Source of the DNA: Bradyrhizobium sp. CCH5-F6
GTDB lineage: Bacteria; Pseudomonadota; Alphaproteobacteria; Rhizobiales; Xanthobacteraceae
Assembly: GCF_001556045.1 (NCBI RefSeq)
Contig: NZ_LSIC01000190.1
Coordinates: forward strand, 76,803 to 140,802
Length of the DNA: 64,000 bases
Direction: 5' to 3'
Shown: positions 1-8,634 of the stretch, in pieces
Position numbering within the stretch: position 1 is the first letter of the stretch
How the letters are laid out: every line of letters begins with the position of its first letter
Program-made: the position numbers and the translations under genes
The notes under the pieces: generated by a model
Database searches by the model: none
What the model was told of the DNA's origin: nothing
The model's input: the letters and a program-made list of their open reading frames with translations, nothing else

Positions 1-69
1 CAACCCGCACAGGTGAACTCTTCGATCGTCCAGATGCTGTTGGCCATGGCCCAGAATGCGTTTCGGTGA
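1..69 (+). CDS. C-terminal end of an unidentified protein (partial)
   Basis: A frame open from the first base runs for 22 codons to TGA at 67-69, with good G/C at third positions. It would be the end of a gene lying upstream of the window. The fragment is too short to assign a family, and it could be chance. Confidence 0.3.
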   Translation, partial: QPAQVNSSIVQMLLAMAQNAFR

Positions 70-497
70 CCTCGATCCACCGTAGTCACCGGCTTTTGCA
101 GCGGCGTAAATTCGCGCGGGGAAATCCGGTTAACGCGCATTAGCCACGCCCGGCTGGCGTCGAGGCGATGCGAGATCAGCGCCGCTTCGAATGTCCAGGC
201 CGATGAGAATCTGCACCTGTCGAAGGGGAATATTGTCGCTGGCCGCATAGGAATAGCGCCAAAAGCCAGACGCGGTGTTCTGCTTTCAGAGCTAGGAGGC
301 GCGCCGGCGCCTGCCCGCGCGCATGGGGCTCTCCGGAAGGGGCGTCATCGTCTCGGAATGCGGAGTGGCCCGATGTACTCCTGACCGGCAGCGTGGTCAG
401 TTCCAGTCGTCTTGACGCCGGATGCGTTGCTGGCAATAACGGCCCGGCCCTCGCAAGCGCCGGAAGTTGCGTTCATGCCGCAAGGAAAGCTGTGCCC
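70..497. other. Intergenic, no gene recognised
   Basis: No frame on either strand here has convincing codon use or a ribosome binding site. It probably holds the promoter of the permease gene that follows, but no clear -35/-10 pair was identified. Confidence 0.4.
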
Positions 498-1577
498 GTG
501 AAAAGCCTCCGTCAGCTCCTGACGGGTGAGGACGTCATCCAGCTCGTGATCCGGCTCGGCCTGCTCGCCCTCCTGATCATCTGGACCTTCCTGATCATCC
601 GCCCGTTCGTGCCGATCCTGGCCTGGAGCGGCGTGCTCGCGGTCGCGTTCTATCCGGCGTTCAGCTGGGTCGCCAAGGCCCTGGGCGGCCGCCCCAAGAC
701 CGCAGCAGCGATCCTGACCCTGATCACGCTCGGCATCGTCATTGGTCCGGCGACCTGGCTCGGCATCAGCGCGGTGGACGGCGTGCGCGAGCTGGCGCAC
801 CAGCTGGGCACCGGCGACCTCGCGCTCCAATCGGCGCCGGAGCAGCTCAAATCGTGGCCGCTCGTCGGCCCCTGGCTCTACGACCTCTGGGATCAAGCCT
901 ATAACAATGTTCGGGCGGTCGTGCGCGAGGTGGCGCCGTATCTCCAGCCGCTGGCAGGCCCGCTGCTCTCGCTCGCGGGCGACGCCGGCGTCGGCACGCT
1001 CCAGTTTCTCGTCTCCGTGTTCGTGGCCGGCTTCCTGTTTCCGCACGGACCGCGGCTGGTTGCGGCTGGCCGCGGCTTCCTGTTTCGCATCGTGCCGGAG
1101 CAGACCGAGCATTTCCTTGGGCTCGCGGGCGCGACCATCCGCGCCGTGGCGCAGGGCGTGATCGGCGTCGCGATCGTGCAGGCGCTGCTCGCCGGCATCG
1201 GCTTCAAGCTGGCGTCGGTGCCGAGCGCGGGCCTTCTCGCCTTCATCGTGCTGCTGCTCTCGATCGTGCAGATCGGTGCTTTCCTCGTGCTGCTGCCGGT
1301 GATCATCTGGATCTGGACCGCCAAGGACGTCACTACGGCGCTGCTGCTCACCGTGTTTCTCGTCCTCGTCGGCTTCATCGACACCATGTTGAAGCCGCTC
1401 GTCATGGGACGCGGCCTGACCACCCCGACCATCGTGATCTTCGTCGGCGTGATCGGCGGCACCCTGGCCCATGGCATCGTCGGCCTGTTCATCGGACCGA
1501 TCATCCTGTCGGTGGCCTGGGAACTGATGATGGCCTGGATCAGGACCGAGGACCGGGCGGAGCCGGGGAAGGGCTGA
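498..1577 (+). CDS. AI-2E family transporter (PerM/YdiK-like permease)
   Basis: Integral membrane protein of about 359 residues with the UPF0118/AI-2E layout: paired N-terminal helices (LLALLIIWTFLIIRPF), a central soluble stretch, then a run of helices ending in the conserved segment around GRGLTTPTIVIFVGVIGG and HGIVGLFIGPIIL. Members export small molecules such as autoinducer-2 or act as Na+/H+ antiporters; the substrate cannot be told from sequence. I chose the GTG at 498 because AAGGAAAG lies just upstream (482-489). A longer frame from 393 adds about 35 residues without membrane character or similarity to the family. The gene is monocistronic, and the next gene has its own operator-like dyad. 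Confidence 0.85.
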   Translation: MKSLRQLLTGEDVIQLVIRLGLLALLIIWTFLIIRPFVPILAWSGVLAVAFYPAFSWVAKALGGRPKTAAAILTLITLGIVIGPATWLGISAVDGVRELAHQLGTGDLALQSAPEQLKSWPLVGPWLYDLWDQAYNNVRAVVREVAPYLQPLAGPLLSLAGDAGVGTLQFLVSVFVAGFLFPHGPRLVAAGRGFLFRIVPEQTEHFLGLAGATIRAVAQGVIGVAIVQALLAGIGFKLASVPSAGLLAFIVLLLSIVQIGAFLVLLPVIIWIWTAKDVTTALLLTVFLVLVGFIDTMLKPLVMGRGLTTPTIVIFVGVIGGTLAHGIVGLFIGPIILSVAWELMMAWIRTEDRAEPGKG

Positions 1578-1621
1578 CCTCGCGCCTCGAAGGGCGCAGC
1601 CTGTGATCAAGGCGTGCCGCG

Positions 1622-1647
1622 AACTTGTCTATTCGACTAGACAAGTT
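1622..1647. promoter_or_regulatory. Perfect 10-bp inverted repeat, probable operator
   Basis: AACTTGTCTA (1622-1631) and TAGACAAGTT (1638-1647) are exact reverse complements separated by 6 nt, and lie 24 nt upstream of the NUDIX gene start. No U-tract follows, so a terminator is unlikely. The CTTGTCTA/TAGACAAG half-sites resemble dyads bound by GntR/HutC-type or other dimeric repressors. The cognate regulator is not visible in the window. Confidence 0.55.
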
Positions 1648-1670
1648 ACGATGGGTCGATTCTGTTCTCG

Positions 1671-2075
1671 ATGACGGCTGCAATGGCGAAGTCTTCCAAG
1701 CTCGTCGCCGCCAGGCGCGGCAAGGTATTGTTGGTCAGACGCCGATCGGATGGGCTCTGGATGTTCCCGGGCGGCCGCAGACGCGCGCGCGAGTCGGAGA
1801 AGGACTGCTTGCGGCGGGAGATCAAGGAGGAGCTTCCCAAGCTGAAGCTCGGCAGGATCAGCCTCTGGAAAGAAGTGAAGGCAAGGAACAAGCGCTCCGG
1901 CCGCAAGATGAGCGACGCGATCTTCATTGCCAAGGCGGCCAAGGGCAGGCTGGCGATCGGTGACAAGAAGGAGATTGACCGCGCCGCCTGGCACAAGCCC
2001 CGCGGCATCCGTCTGACGCCGACATCGCGCTACATTCGCGACCGCCTGTTTCCGAGGAAGCGGCGGCGGAGCTAG
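1671..2075 (+). CDS. NUDIX hydrolase
   Basis: Cytosolic protein of 134 residues. The NUDIX box is visible at residues ~34-58: G followed after five residues by E, then after seven by REIKEEL, fitting the GX5EX7REUXEE pattern. The last glycine of the box is replaced by proline (EELPK). Such enzymes hydrolyse nucleoside diphosphates linked to another moiety; the substrate is not predictable here. The sequence is very basic and ends in RKRRRS. In-frame ATGs at 1671 and 1683 both fit. Its stop overlaps the stop of the convergent gene by 4 nt. Confidence 0.8.
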   Translation: MTAAMAKSSKLVAARRGKVLLVRRRSDGLWMFPGGRRRARESEKDCLRREIKEELPKLKLGRISLWKEVKARNKRSGRKMSDAIFIAKAAKGRLAIGDKKEIDRAAWHKPRGIRLTPTSRYIRDRLFPRKRRRS

Positions 2076-2356
2076 TCCTCCCGTTCCACCGATCGCGACC
2101 GCCCTGCAAATGACCTCGACCGGACCGCGCGGGGCCCCGGCGCAGCGAGCTTGGCGGCCTCGGCTTCCCGCATCTCTTTGCGGACCTTGCGCGCATTTCG
2201 CATCGCCCGTTTGATGAAGGGATGTTGGGAGTCCTCGGCGAAGAACAGCACCACTTCGCAACCCGGACATTGCCTGGAATAGCCGTCCTGCAACCGTCCG
2301 GCGCGATCGCGAAACACGCTCTTGCACCGCGTGCACTGAATCTGGACCGAGCTCAT
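2072..2356 (-). CDS. Small zinc-ribbon-like protein
   Basis: A 94-residue hypothetical protein. Two CxxC knuckles lie in the first ~35 residues (CTRC and CPGC, about 20 apart), suggesting one structural zinc site. The rest is a charged, basic, probably helical tail. A longer frame from 2458 adds 34 residues, but the conserved-looking part begins with MSSVQIQCTRC, so I start at 2356. The function is unknown; nucleic-acid or protein binding is a guess based on the zinc ribbon and basic tail. Confidence 0.6.
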   Translation of the reverse strand: MSSVQIQCTRCKSVFRDRAGRLQDGYSRQCPGCEVVLFFAEDSQHPFIKRAMRNARKVRKEMREAEAAKLAAPGPRAVRSRSFAGRSRSVERED

Positions 2357-2499
2357 ACGCGGACGACAACGACTTCGAAAATGGATCGTCAGCTGAGCCC
2401 AAATCCCTAAAGAAAGCTTGAATGCCTTCGTGGTTGAATGCTGGCAGAACACGGCCAAGCCATCATCGCTGGATGCAGGCAGGAACGCTCAGTCAGCCG

Positions 2500-2739
2500 C
2501 TATTGCTTGGCAGCAATCGTCTCCAGGCAATGGTTGAGAAAGGCGGTGCGATCCCTGGGCAGCACCTTCTGGAGGTCCGCCTTCATCGCACATTCGCGCT
2601 GGCGCAATTGCTCGGCTCGGCGCTTCTCGGCCGCCTCGCGGAATTCGGGAGCAACCTTGTTGGGATCGACCAGCGTCTGAGCATGGGCGGAGGCCGTCGC
2701 AAGCAGCGCGATGGCGGCAATGAAAATGAGCGGCCTCAA
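2500..2739 (-). CDS. Small secreted hypothetical protein
   Basis: A 79-residue protein with a clear Sec signal peptide (MRPLIFIAAIALLATASAHA, likely cleaved after AHA). The mature part is about 59 residues, charged and helical, with two cysteines (REC... and NHC...) that could form a disulfide in the periplasm. No family recognised. It faces the Mfd-like helicase across a 460-bp gap that carries a palindrome and a terminator. Confidence 0.6.
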   Translation of the reverse strand: MRPLIFIAAIALLATASAHAQTLVDPNKVAPEFREAAEKRRAEQLRQRECAMKADLQKVLPRDRTAFLNHCLETIAAKQ

Positions 2740-2866
2740 AATGTGCCTCCATCAAAGCGGCATCCTAGCGCGCGCCGTGCGCGCGCTCAAACCGGAAGGT
2801 GCGGTACCCCGTTCCGGCGTTGTTGAAGACCTCAGGGCCGCCCGTGCTGAGGTCATGTGCATGGCG

Positions 2867-2882
2867 TGTGAACCAGTTCACA
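2867..2882. promoter_or_regulatory. 16-bp perfect palindrome, candidate operator
   Basis: TGTGAACCAGTTCACA: 7-bp arms with a 2-nt centre. It sits between the divergent genes at 2739 (minus) and 3202 (plus), just upstream of a terminator-bearing stretch. It does not match the direct-repeat LexA box of alphaproteobacteria (GTTC-N7-GTTC). The binding protein is unknown. Confidence 0.45.
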
Positions 2883-2945
2883 AATGCGCGGCGAAACCGC
2901 TGCTATGAAGAGGTCATTGCTCAACCGTTTCATTTTGAACGAGAC

Positions 2946-2978
2946 GCCCCAGCGTGGCTCCAAGCGCTGGGGCTTTTT
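2946..2978 (+). terminator. Rho-independent terminator of an unassigned plus-strand transcript
   Basis: A 9-bp stem GCCCCAGCG/CGCTGGGGC with a 10-nt loop is followed at once by TTTTT (2974-2978). No credible plus-strand gene precedes it, so it may end a short non-coding transcript starting near the palindrome at 2867-2882. The rest of 2979-3201 shows nothing else recognisable. Confidence 0.6.
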
Positions 2979-3201
2979 CGTTGCTCCATGTGCGCAAGGC
3001 GTCTTCAATCGCCAAACGCTTGCATCGAGCGATGCTGCTCTCGGGCCACATGAGTTCCGTTCTGCGCCGCGCCGCCTTGAACGTTGCCGCGAGGGGTGCG
3101 TTCGCGGGGCAAATCCCATATGCATGGCGGCGAGTTGCCGATTCGAGATGAGGGCGGCTCGCATTCTGTTGGCTACAATCTAAGACCAGAAACGGGTTCA
3201 A

Positions 3202-6200
3202 GTGAGGCTTTCCAAAAAGGCGAGGGTGGCCAAGAAGGCGCCGAAGAAGAGCAAAGGATCGCAGCGCGCCACGATCTCGTCGTCGTCGCCCCTCGGCATG
3301 ATGGCTCTTCACCTGCTTGCACAGTGGAAGCAGTCCGGCCCCAGCGGGATCGTCTTTCTCGCCGAGAGCGAGAACAGGGCAGAGCGGCTGGGCAGCGTCA
3401 TTCACGCGCTCGACCCGTCCTGCGAGGTGCTGGTGTTTCCGCGATTGAACACCTTGCCGTTCGATCAGCTCGAGCCGTCGCACGAGCTTGCAGGGCGCAG
3501 AGCTTCCGTGCTGAGGCGCCTCGCAAGATCCAAGAAGCCGCTGTTTCTCGTGTCGACCGCGGAAGCGGTGATGGAGCGCCTGCCGCCGCCGGCGACCCTG
3601 TCGCGCTTGAGCCTGAGCCTGAAAGTGGGCGGACCGTTCTCCGAGCGGGAGCTCGAGACCAGGCTCGAGGCGCTCGGATACGATCTCGACGACGAGCCGG
3701 ACTATCCGGGCGGGGCGCTGTTCCACGGGCAGACCTTCGAGATATTCCCCGCGGGCGCGCTGGGCCCATTCCGGATCGAGCATTCGGAGCATGCGATCGA
3801 ACGGATCGTGGCGTTCGACCCGAACGAGCACAGGATCATCTTCGAGACCAGGGAGCTTCTCGTCGATCCCATGTCGGAGCGGCTCGGTCTTGCCGGCAAA
3901 CGCTGCAAGCGCGCGAGCCTGTTCGACTATTGCGGGAGCGCCAAATGGATCGCGGACGCCGGCGTCCCATTGCACGCCGACCGATGGCTCGACACGATCG
4001 AGGAGGCCGCAGGCCGGGCGGAGCGGGAGCGCGAATATCTCGGACGGCGTGACTGGAAGCTGCTCTCCAAGGGCATGAAGGTGCTGCCGCGGACGGCGCC
4101 TTTCCGGCCCATCCCGGAGTTTTCCAAGCTGACCTCTTCCAGAAAGGCGTTGCGGGCCTTCGTCGAGGAGACACGCCGGGCCGGATCGCGACTGATCCTC
4201 GCCGCCGCGCATGAGGACGATCTGCGCGTGATGGAGCGGATGAGCGGCGTCAAGGCGGAGCGCTGCGACGACTGGGACGAGGCGGCACGCGGGCGGGGCG
4301 GCGAGGCGGTGCTTCTGGCCGATCTCGACGCCGGCTTCGTCTTGCCGGGGAAGAAGCCTCTGGTCGTGGTGACGGCGTCCGACGTGCTCGGCAGCCGCGC
4401 GCATCATCCTCAGCCGATGGCGCGCGCCTGGAGCGCGGCCTTCGATCATGCCGACGTGCCCGAGCAGGGCACGGTGGTCGTGCACCTCCAGCGCGGCCTT
4501 GCCGTGCTCGACGGCTTGCAGACCGTCAACACCGGCGGCGGCGCCATGCGCGAGATGATCCGCCTGAAGTTCGCGGGCGACAATGCGGTTCTGGTGCCGC
4601 CGGCCGATCTCGCCTTGATGTGGCCTTACGCGACCGAACTCGGCAAGCTGACGCTCGACAAGGCGGATGGCAGCACATGGTGGACCCGCCGCGGCGAGGC
4701 CGAGCGCGAGATCCGGGCCGCGGGCAAGGTGCTGGCGAAGCACATCAGCCAGCGCCGCCGGCGCCGCGCCGAAAAGCTGGTGCCGCCGGGATCGGCCTAC
4801 GAGAAGTTCGTCGCGCGTTTCCCTTACTTCACGACGATCGACCAGGCCCAGGCGATCCGCGACGTGCTCGACGATCTCGCCTCCGGTCACCCGATGGACC
4901 GGGTGATCTGCGGCGACGTCGGCTTTGGCAAGACCGAGGTGGCGCTGCGCGCGGCGGCCGCGGTGGTGCTGTCGGGCAAGCAGGTGGCGATTGCGGTGCC
5001 GACGACGGTGCTGGCGCGGCAGCACGTCGCAACGTTCCGGAAGCGCTTCGCGCCGTTCGGCATCGAGGTGGGTAATCTGTCGCGGGCGACGTCAGGCGCC
5101 GAACTGCGCGAGACCAGGGAGGGACTGCGCAGCGGCCGGATCAAGGTCGTGATCGGCACGCAGGCGCTCACGGGCAAGGACGTCAGGTTCGACGATCTCG
5201 GCCTCGTCATCATCGACGAGGAGCAGCATTTCGGCGCGGCCGAGAAGACCAAGCTCGGCGGCCTCGCCAGGAACGTCCATGTGCTGATGATGAGCGCCAC
5301 GCCAATCCCGCGGACGCTGGCCGCGGGCCTTGCCGGTTTCCGCGACCTCAGCGTGATCGCCTCGCCACCGGTGCACCGGCTGCCTGTCGCAACCAGGATC
5401 GCACCGCTGTCGGACGCCGCCATCGCCACGGCGCTGCTGCGCGAGCAACGGCGAAACGGCCAGAGCTTCTTGATCTGTCCCCGCATCCAGGATCTCGATC
5501 CCATGCTGGCGCGGGTGCGCGCGGTGGCGCCCGACCTTCGCATCGTCTGCCTGCACGGCAGGTTGGCGGCCGACGAGATCGACGACCGGATGATGAGCTT
5601 CGTCGAGGGCGGCGCCGACGTCCTGCTCGCGACCAACATCGTGGAGAGCGGCCTCGACATTCCCCGCGCCAACACCATCGTGGTCTGCTGGCCCGAGAAG
5701 TTCGGCCTTGCCCAGCTGCACCAGCTGCGCGGACGCGTCGGCCGTAGCGGCATCCGCGCCTTCGCCCATCTGCTGACCGAGACGGAGTCCGGTCAGTCCG
5801 AGAAGCGCCTGGCCGTGCTCGAGGAGTTCAGCCGGCCGGGCGCCGGCTTTGCCATCAGCGAGCGCGACCTCGATCTCAGAGGTGCTGGCGATTTGTTCTC
5901 GGAGCAGCAATCCGGCCATGTCCAGGTATTCGGACCCGTGCTCTACAGCCATCTGCTGAAAATGGCCTCGGAGAAGGCCGACGAGGAGCGCGCCGCGGTC
6001 TGGGTGCCCGACCTCAACCTGCCGGTCGGGGACATGCTCCCCGAGACCTACGTGCAGTCCGAGCCCGTGCGGCTCGAACTCTATGCGCGCGCCGCACGGT
6101 GCAATGACGAGGACGAGCTCGACGACCTCGAGGAGGAAACCTCCCGCCGTTTCGGACCGCTGCCGGAAGTGGCGCGCGATTTCTTCGCCGCAGCCAAGCT

Positions 6201-6405
6201 CAGGATCGAGTGCAAGCGCCGCGGCATCGTCCGGCTGGACGTCGGGCCGGGGGCTGCGGCCGCGACGTTCCTGCCGGGCCGCTTGCGGAAGTCACGCGGG
6301 AAGGCGCTGCAACGCGACGGCGACCGCGTCGTCCATCACAGCCCGATGCGCAACGCGCCGTTCGAGCGGGTGGAGGAGCTGCTCGAGCTGCTGGACGAGG
6401 GGTGA
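3202..6405 (+). CDS. Mfd-like SF2 helicase, divergent paralogue
   Basis: A 1067-residue protein with the Mfd domain order: UvrB-like module (~residues 30-230), a region where the RNA-polymerase-interacting domain should be (~415-520), RecG/Mfd-type translocase (Walker A GDVGFGKTEVALRAA, DEEQHF, SATPIPRTL), the TRG motif (RDLDLRGAGDLF...QSGH) and a C-terminal Mfd domain. A basic lysine-rich N-terminus precedes the UvrB-like part. Canonical Mfd is also present in this window at 30472-33990. Here the polymerase-contact segment has lost the HGIGRF core (it reads VHLQRGLAVLDGL), so classical transcription-coupled repair is doubtful. DNA translocation is inferred from intact motor motifs. Start is GTG with no strong ribosome binding site; no shorter start is better. 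Confidence 0.85.
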   Translation: MRLSKKARVAKKAPKKSKGSQRATISSSSPLGMMALHLLAQWKQSGPSGIVFLAESENRAERLGSVIHALDPSCEVLVFPRLNTLPFDQLEPSHELAGRRASVLRRLARSKKPLFLVSTAEAVMERLPPPATLSRLSLSLKVGGPFSERELETRLEALGYDLDDEPDYPGGALFHGQTFEIFPAGALGPFRIEHSEHAIERIVAFDPNEHRIIFETRELLVDPMSERLGLAGKRCKRASLFDYCGSAKWIADAGVPLHADRWLDTIEEAAGRAEREREYLGRRDWKLLSKGMKVLPRTAPFRPIPEFSKLTSSRKALRAFVEETRRAGSRLILAAAHEDDLRVMERMSGVKAERCDDWDEAARGRGGEAVLLADLDAGFVLPGKKPLVVVTASDVLGSRAHHPQPMARAWSAAFDHADVPEQGTVVVHLQRGLAVLDGLQTVNTGGGAMREMIRLKFAGDNAVLVPPADLALMWPYATELGKLTLDKADGSTWWTRRGEAEREIRAAGKVLAKHISQRRRRRAEKLVPPGSAYEKFVARFPYFTTIDQAQAIRDVLDDLASGHPMDRVICGDVGFGKTEVALRAAAAVVLSGKQVAIAVPTTVLARQHVATFRKRFAPFGIEVGNLSRATSGAELRETREGLRSGRIKVVIGTQALTGKDVRFDDLGLVIIDEEQHFGAAEKTKLGGLARNVHVLMMSATPIPRTLAAGLAGFRDLSVIASPPVHRLPVATRIAPLSDAAIATALLREQRRNGQSFLICPRIQDLDPMLARVRAVAPDLRIVCLHGRLAADEIDDRMMSFVEGGADVLLATNIVESGLDIPRANTIVVCWPEKFGLAQLHQLRGRVGRSGIRAFAHLLTETESGQSEKRLAVLEEFSRPGAGFAISERDLDLRGAGDLFSEQQSGHVQVFGPVLYSHLLKMASEKADEERAAVWVPDLNLPVGDMLPETYVQSEPVRLELYARAARCNDEDELDDLEEETSRRFGPLPEVARDFFAAAKLRIECKRRGIVRLDVGPGAAAATFLPGRLRKSRGKALQRDGDRVVHHSPMRNAPFERVEELLELLDEG

Positions 6406-6946
6406 GCTTCAAGAAAGCGCGAAAACAACCCCATGCACAGTAGCCAAGTGCTTCCGGCATAACGACTTTTGCATCCGCTTTTTCTGCGTCGGGCGCAGGA
6501 CCCGGTTTGACCCGTCGGGCAAAACAGTGGCATTCTGTCAGCTTCGGAAAATCCGCCGCGGCTTGGCTGGCGGGCCACTCGGGCACATCGGCGTTTCGCA
6601 CAGGCCGTGTCCCAACGCCGAGAAGCCGATGAAGGCCGGCCCGGCGCAGCACTCGAACAACGCTTCTGTTCGCTGCGGAAGGTTTCGCGACGTCGCTCTG
6701 CGCAAGCTGGGCTTGTCAAACTGACGACAGCCATTGGCTGTTCCGTTCGAGCGGTGTGAGGAGTTGCAACTCCAGGGAGATCCGTACTCGACCGGGGGCG
6801 CCGCGTCCGTCGGCCGCCCAGGCCGCTAACGTGGAATTAATCCGAAATGCTCACAATTTTACACAGTTGGAGATGGGTGCTGCGTAGAGGAGCCGTCGCG
6901 AGGACGATCCGGCGACGGCTTCCTCTTGCTCGCTCATTTGGGGTCA
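6406..6946. other. Long intergenic region with a dispersed repeat
   Basis: 540 bp without a convincing gene. It begins with a ~24-nt element (6420-6443) that recurs, inverted, at 58606-58629. Its last part (about 6800-6946) presumably carries the promoter of the coiled-coil protein, but no box was identified. Confidence 0.4.
6420..6443 (+). repeat. Short dispersed repeat, copy 1
   Basis: A 24-nt segment containing CAACCCCATGCA. The copy at 58606-58629 on the opposite strand differs by one mismatch and one inserted A. Both lie just outside genes in otherwise empty DNA, which suggests a genome-wide intergenic family. Confidence 0.45.
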
Positions 6947-7615
6947 ATGCAGATGACCGCGACTCTCGAAACGCAAAGCTTCGCCGAAGAACTCGACGCG
7001 GTAGCACTTGCAGCCGCCGCAGCAGCGCCCGAACCCGCAGCCGCAGAACCTCCGGCGCCGATCATGCGGTCCAGCCGGAAATCGGTGCTGGCATTGTCGG
7101 TGTGCGCCCTGGCCATCAACGGCGCGGCGGCCATCTATACGTTGCCTTCCGACTTGCCGTCGCTGGACGTCAGCCGCCTGGCTGAACTGCTTCCGCGCCA
7201 GGAGGCGCCGGCGCCAAAGCCGGATCCGGTCGTTGCCGCCTTGAAGGACATTCAGTCGGCGCAGCAGCAGCACTCGGCCTCGCTGAAGGAGAACAGCCAG
7301 GTCTTGCAGCAAAATGCGACTCTGCTGCAGCAGGATTCACTGGTGCTGCTGTCCCTGCGGCAGAGCATCACGGACGAACGGGTCGATGTGAAGAAGATAT
7401 CTTCGCAATTGTCGACGCTGATCGCAAAGGTCGACTCGCTGCAGAACGTGATGATGTCGGACGTCACGTCCTCGATCCGAAGAGCGAATGCGCGCTATGG
7501 GCTGTCCGCAGCGATGCGCAAGCGGATGGTTCGGCAGCCGAAACCTGCGGGGCCTGTGTCGATCGGAGGAGCCCCCCTGAGTGTGCCGGCAACCGTTTCA
7601 GCTCCGGAAAGCTGA
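6947..7615 (+). CDS. Single-pass membrane protein with coiled coil
   Basis: About 222 residues. An Ala/Pro-rich cytoplasmic N-terminus (~40 residues) is followed by one hydrophobic helix (VLALSVCALAINGAAAIYTL), then a Gln/Leu/Ser-rich stretch (~95-175) with heptad character predicted to be coiled coil, and a basic, disordered C-terminus. No enzyme domain. The topology suggests a scaffold or tether, but the function is unknown. In-frame ATGs at 6947 and 6953 are both possible. Confidence 0.6.
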   Translation: MQMTATLETQSFAEELDAVALAAAAAAPEPAAAEPPAPIMRSSRKSVLALSVCALAINGAAAIYTLPSDLPSLDVSRLAELLPRQEAPAPKPDPVVAALKDIQSAQQQHSASLKENSQVLQQNATLLQQDSLVLLSLRQSITDERVDVKKISSQLSTLIAKVDSLQNVMMSDVTSSIRRANARYGLSAAMRKRMVRQPKPAGPVSIGGAPLSVPATVSAPES

Positions 7616-7698
7616 AGACAGGGCAATCAAACCATTCATAGACGATGTCCGCTTCGACCTCGTCTATGACGGGGGCGGTGCACCGTCACCGTCCTCCG

Positions 7699-7941
7699 TC
7701 ACTTCAAGGCGTGATCTATCTTGTGCCCCAGATGCCCGGTGTCGTGATCGCGACGCAGCTGGCTCAGCGACGTCTCGTTCAACTGGGCCAGGACCTCGCT
7801 GAGCAGCGTCGCATCGGGATACCCGGCCGCAAAGCCCTTGCCGTAGATCTTGCGCAAGGTGCCGACGAGCGTGTTGCCGTGCTTCTTGCTGATCCCGCCA
7901 TCCTTGTCCCGATGGCGGCCATCCAGACCCGGTTCCTTCAT
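7699..7941 (-). CDS. Small basic hypothetical protein
   Basis: An 80-residue soluble protein starting MKEPGLDGRHRDKDG, rich in Lys, Arg, His and Gly, without signal peptide or membrane helix. The start at 7941 is supported by GGGAGAG a few nucleotides upstream; a longer frame to 8013 lacks one. No known family can be named. Confidence 0.6.
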   Translation of the reverse strand: MKEPGLDGRHRDKDGGISKKHGNTLVGTLRKIYGKGFAAGYPDATLLSEVLAQLNETSLSQLRRDHDTGHLGHKIDHALK

Positions 7942-8152
7942 GTGTCTCTCCCTGGCGGCGTCTCGAGCGCCTGAAGAGAGCGTGCGCCCAAAGGCGTTGA
8001 TTGGCAATGGCATGCGCGCGAGTCGAGCGTTGGTCCGTGCCGCCGCGAGAGCGTTGCCGTTGTGCGTCCATCGCCGAGCCGTGATGCCGCGCCAGATTGC
8101 GGCGGGACCCTTGGCGCATCACATCAACCCGGTGTTCAATTGGAGCTGTACG

Positions 8153-8368
8153 ATGCGCTCAGTTCTGGCCATCGGCCTGTTGATTGTCCTGTGCACCGCC
8201 GCAAGCGCTGCGACGGCGCATCGCACACGTCATTCGCACTCTCCCGCGGTCGGTCGTTCAGGCGTGGAGGTGAATCCCCGGGCGCGCTTCGCGGTCCCAG
8301 GCTGGAGCGATGAAGCAACCCAGCGGTGGCTGGATAATGCCTCCTCCAATGTCGGCCGAGGGGGATAG
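8153..8368 (+). CDS. Small secreted hypothetical protein
   Basis: A 71-residue protein with a typical signal peptide (MRSVLAIGLLIVLCTAASA, cleavage near ATA). The short mature region contains His/Arg/Ser-rich and Trp-containing segments (PGWSDEATQRWLDNASS). GGAG lies 7 nt before the ATG. Periplasmic or secreted; function unknown. Confidence 0.55.
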   Translation: MRSVLAIGLLIVLCTAASAATAHRTRHSHSPAVGRSGVEVNPRARFAVPGWSDEATQRWLDNASSNVGRGG

Positions 8369-8463
8369 GTGGATCGGTTGCGCTTTCGGCCGGCGGCGGC
8401 AGGCATCCGCAGAGAGCGAAGTGCGCTTTGACGAGGTGCTTTTGCGGATGATGAAGTCCGGCG

Positions 8464-8634
8464 CTACGCGGCCTGTTCCTCGAACGAGGTGTAGACCCGG
8501 CCAGTCGGATCGACGATCTGAACGTTCCAGCACCCGTCCTGGACCAGCTCTCTGGCCTTCTTGAGGGCGGCCGCAAGCGAGGCCCGCTTGAGGCTGACGA
8601 TGCCTGCCGTGTCGAAACCGCTGATTTCAAACAT
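8464..8634 (-). CDS. 56-residue hypothetical protein
   Basis: Starts MFEISGFDTAGIV and contains an alternating pattern (AALKKARELVQDGCWNVQIVDPTGRVYTS) that could fold as a small alpha/beta unit. Strong Shine-Dalgarno AGGAGGGAG upstream of 8634. No known function. It is one of the row of microproteins between 7.7 and 11.8 kb. Confidence 0.55.
   Translation of the reverse strand: MFEISGFDTAGIVSLKRASLAAALKKARELVQDGCWNVQIVDPTGRVYTSFEEQAA

Noticed and set aside
6847..7185. Arg-rich frame starting before the coiled-coil gene, considered as a second leader peptide
   Set aside because: It overlaps the real gene in another frame for over 200 bp and no terminator follows; the Arg content comes from GC-rich out-of-frame reading.
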